Below are positions 63,909 through 64,000 of a stretch of 64,000 bases of DNA, one piece after another (the first letter of the stretch is position 1; the number at the start of each line of letters is the position of its first letter). The stretch is taken from contig CAXHUQ010000504.1 of the NCBI GenBank assembly GCA_964020085.1, positions 84,001-148,000 on the forward strand, read 5' to 3'. The position numbers were made by a program, and so were the translations under genes. Under the pieces are notes generated by a model. It saw only the letters and a program-made list of their open reading frames with translations. It searched no databases and was not told the DNA's origin. This stretch comes from Micromussa lordhowensis. Taxonomy: Eukaryota > Cnidaria > Anthozoa > Scleractinia > Lobophylliidae.

Positions 63909-64000
63909 GAAAATTCTTCATTTAGACTTTCTATGGCAACCAAAAGTAGGAGCTCGACCAAACGCGTTCACTCGGCCGCCATGCCAGTCCTAGTCTCTCA
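63909..64000 (-). promoter_or_regulatory. LINE 5' UTR (at least 92 bp) with a YY1-like box
   Basis: This is the sequence upstream of the ORF1 ATG to the window edge. On the minus strand it contains ATGGCGGCCGAG (ATGGCGGC at 63982-63975). ATGGCGGC matches the core of the YY1 site; in human L1 elements a YY1 site near the 5' end directs accurate transcription initiation. The upstream ATG in this box is followed within a few codons by TGA, so it would be a short upstream ORF. The 5' end of the element is not identifiable, because the target-site duplication is out of view. Confidence 0.45.

Larger units (their letters stand above)
58555..64000 (-). mobile_element. L1-superfamily (Tx1-like) non-LTR retrotransposon, near full length
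   Basis: Reading the minus strand from the right edge gives: a 5' UTR, ORF1 (63908-63018), a 375-bp spacer, ORF2 (62642-58912), a 357-bp 3' region and an A-rich tail (T15 at 58555-58569 and T9 at 58574-58582 on the plus strand). ORF1 has the coiled coil, RRM and C-terminal domain of L1-type proteins. ORF2 has an APE endonuclease, RT and CCHC knuckle in the order typical of the L1 superfamily. The RT core (NWRPITLLNLDYKI, DQSGFVKGRYMGQNIR) is closest to what I know of Tx1-group elements. The copy integrated with its 3' end at 58555, next to the SUI1-like ORF. The 5' terminus and the second target-site duplication lie at or beyond the right edge, so completeness cannot be judged. Confidence 0.93.

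Overview
The window is eukaryotic, almost certainly metazoan. Two thirds of the evidence is a very large GC-rich satellite. The rest is an AT-rich flank holding an L1-superfamily, Tx1-like non-LTR retrotransposon with a typical animal ORF1/ORF2 layout. Elements of this kind are common in cnidarians and other aquatic animals, but the sequence does not fix the species. There are no bacterial operons, rRNA, tRNA or CRISPR arrays. Region 1 (1-58217) is a single head-to-tail satellite array that enters from the left edge. The unit is 294 bp and is itself an asymmetric dimer: an A half of 160 bp and a related B half of 134 bp. I count 193 complete units plus 253 bp of a partial unit on the left and 265 bp on the right. 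Six of the complete units are 454-bp A-A-B forms and three single-base deletions are present; this bookkeeping reproduces the array length exactly. Units differ by only a few bases, and marker variants recur in fixed order, so a higher-order history can be read: a 10.9-kb tandem duplication, an 8-unit tandem duplication, a 5.2-kb offset duplication, a 1.63-kb tandem duplication and a 3-unit pattern near the right end. Each unit has an open 68-codon frame on the minus strand; I treat this as a by-product of the repeat, not a gene family. Region 2 (58218-58554) is a short AT-rich flank. It holds three copies of a 15-bp motif spaced 67 and 58 bp apart, then the start of a plus-strand ORF that resembles the N-terminal half of an eIF1/SUI1-domain protein and is cut off by a poly(T) run. 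Region 3 (58555 to the right edge) is the retrotransposon, on the minus strand. From its 5' end (right) it has a short 5' UTR, an intact 296-residue ORF1 (coiled coil, RRM, C-terminal domain), a 375-bp spacer, ORF2 (APE-type endonuclease, reverse transcriptase, CCHC knuckle) broken by one frameshift and one stop codon, a 3' UTR and a poly(A) tail. ORF1 protein would bind the RNA, and ORF2 would nick the target and reverse-transcribe it. This copy looks young but is probably not self-sufficient as sequenced.
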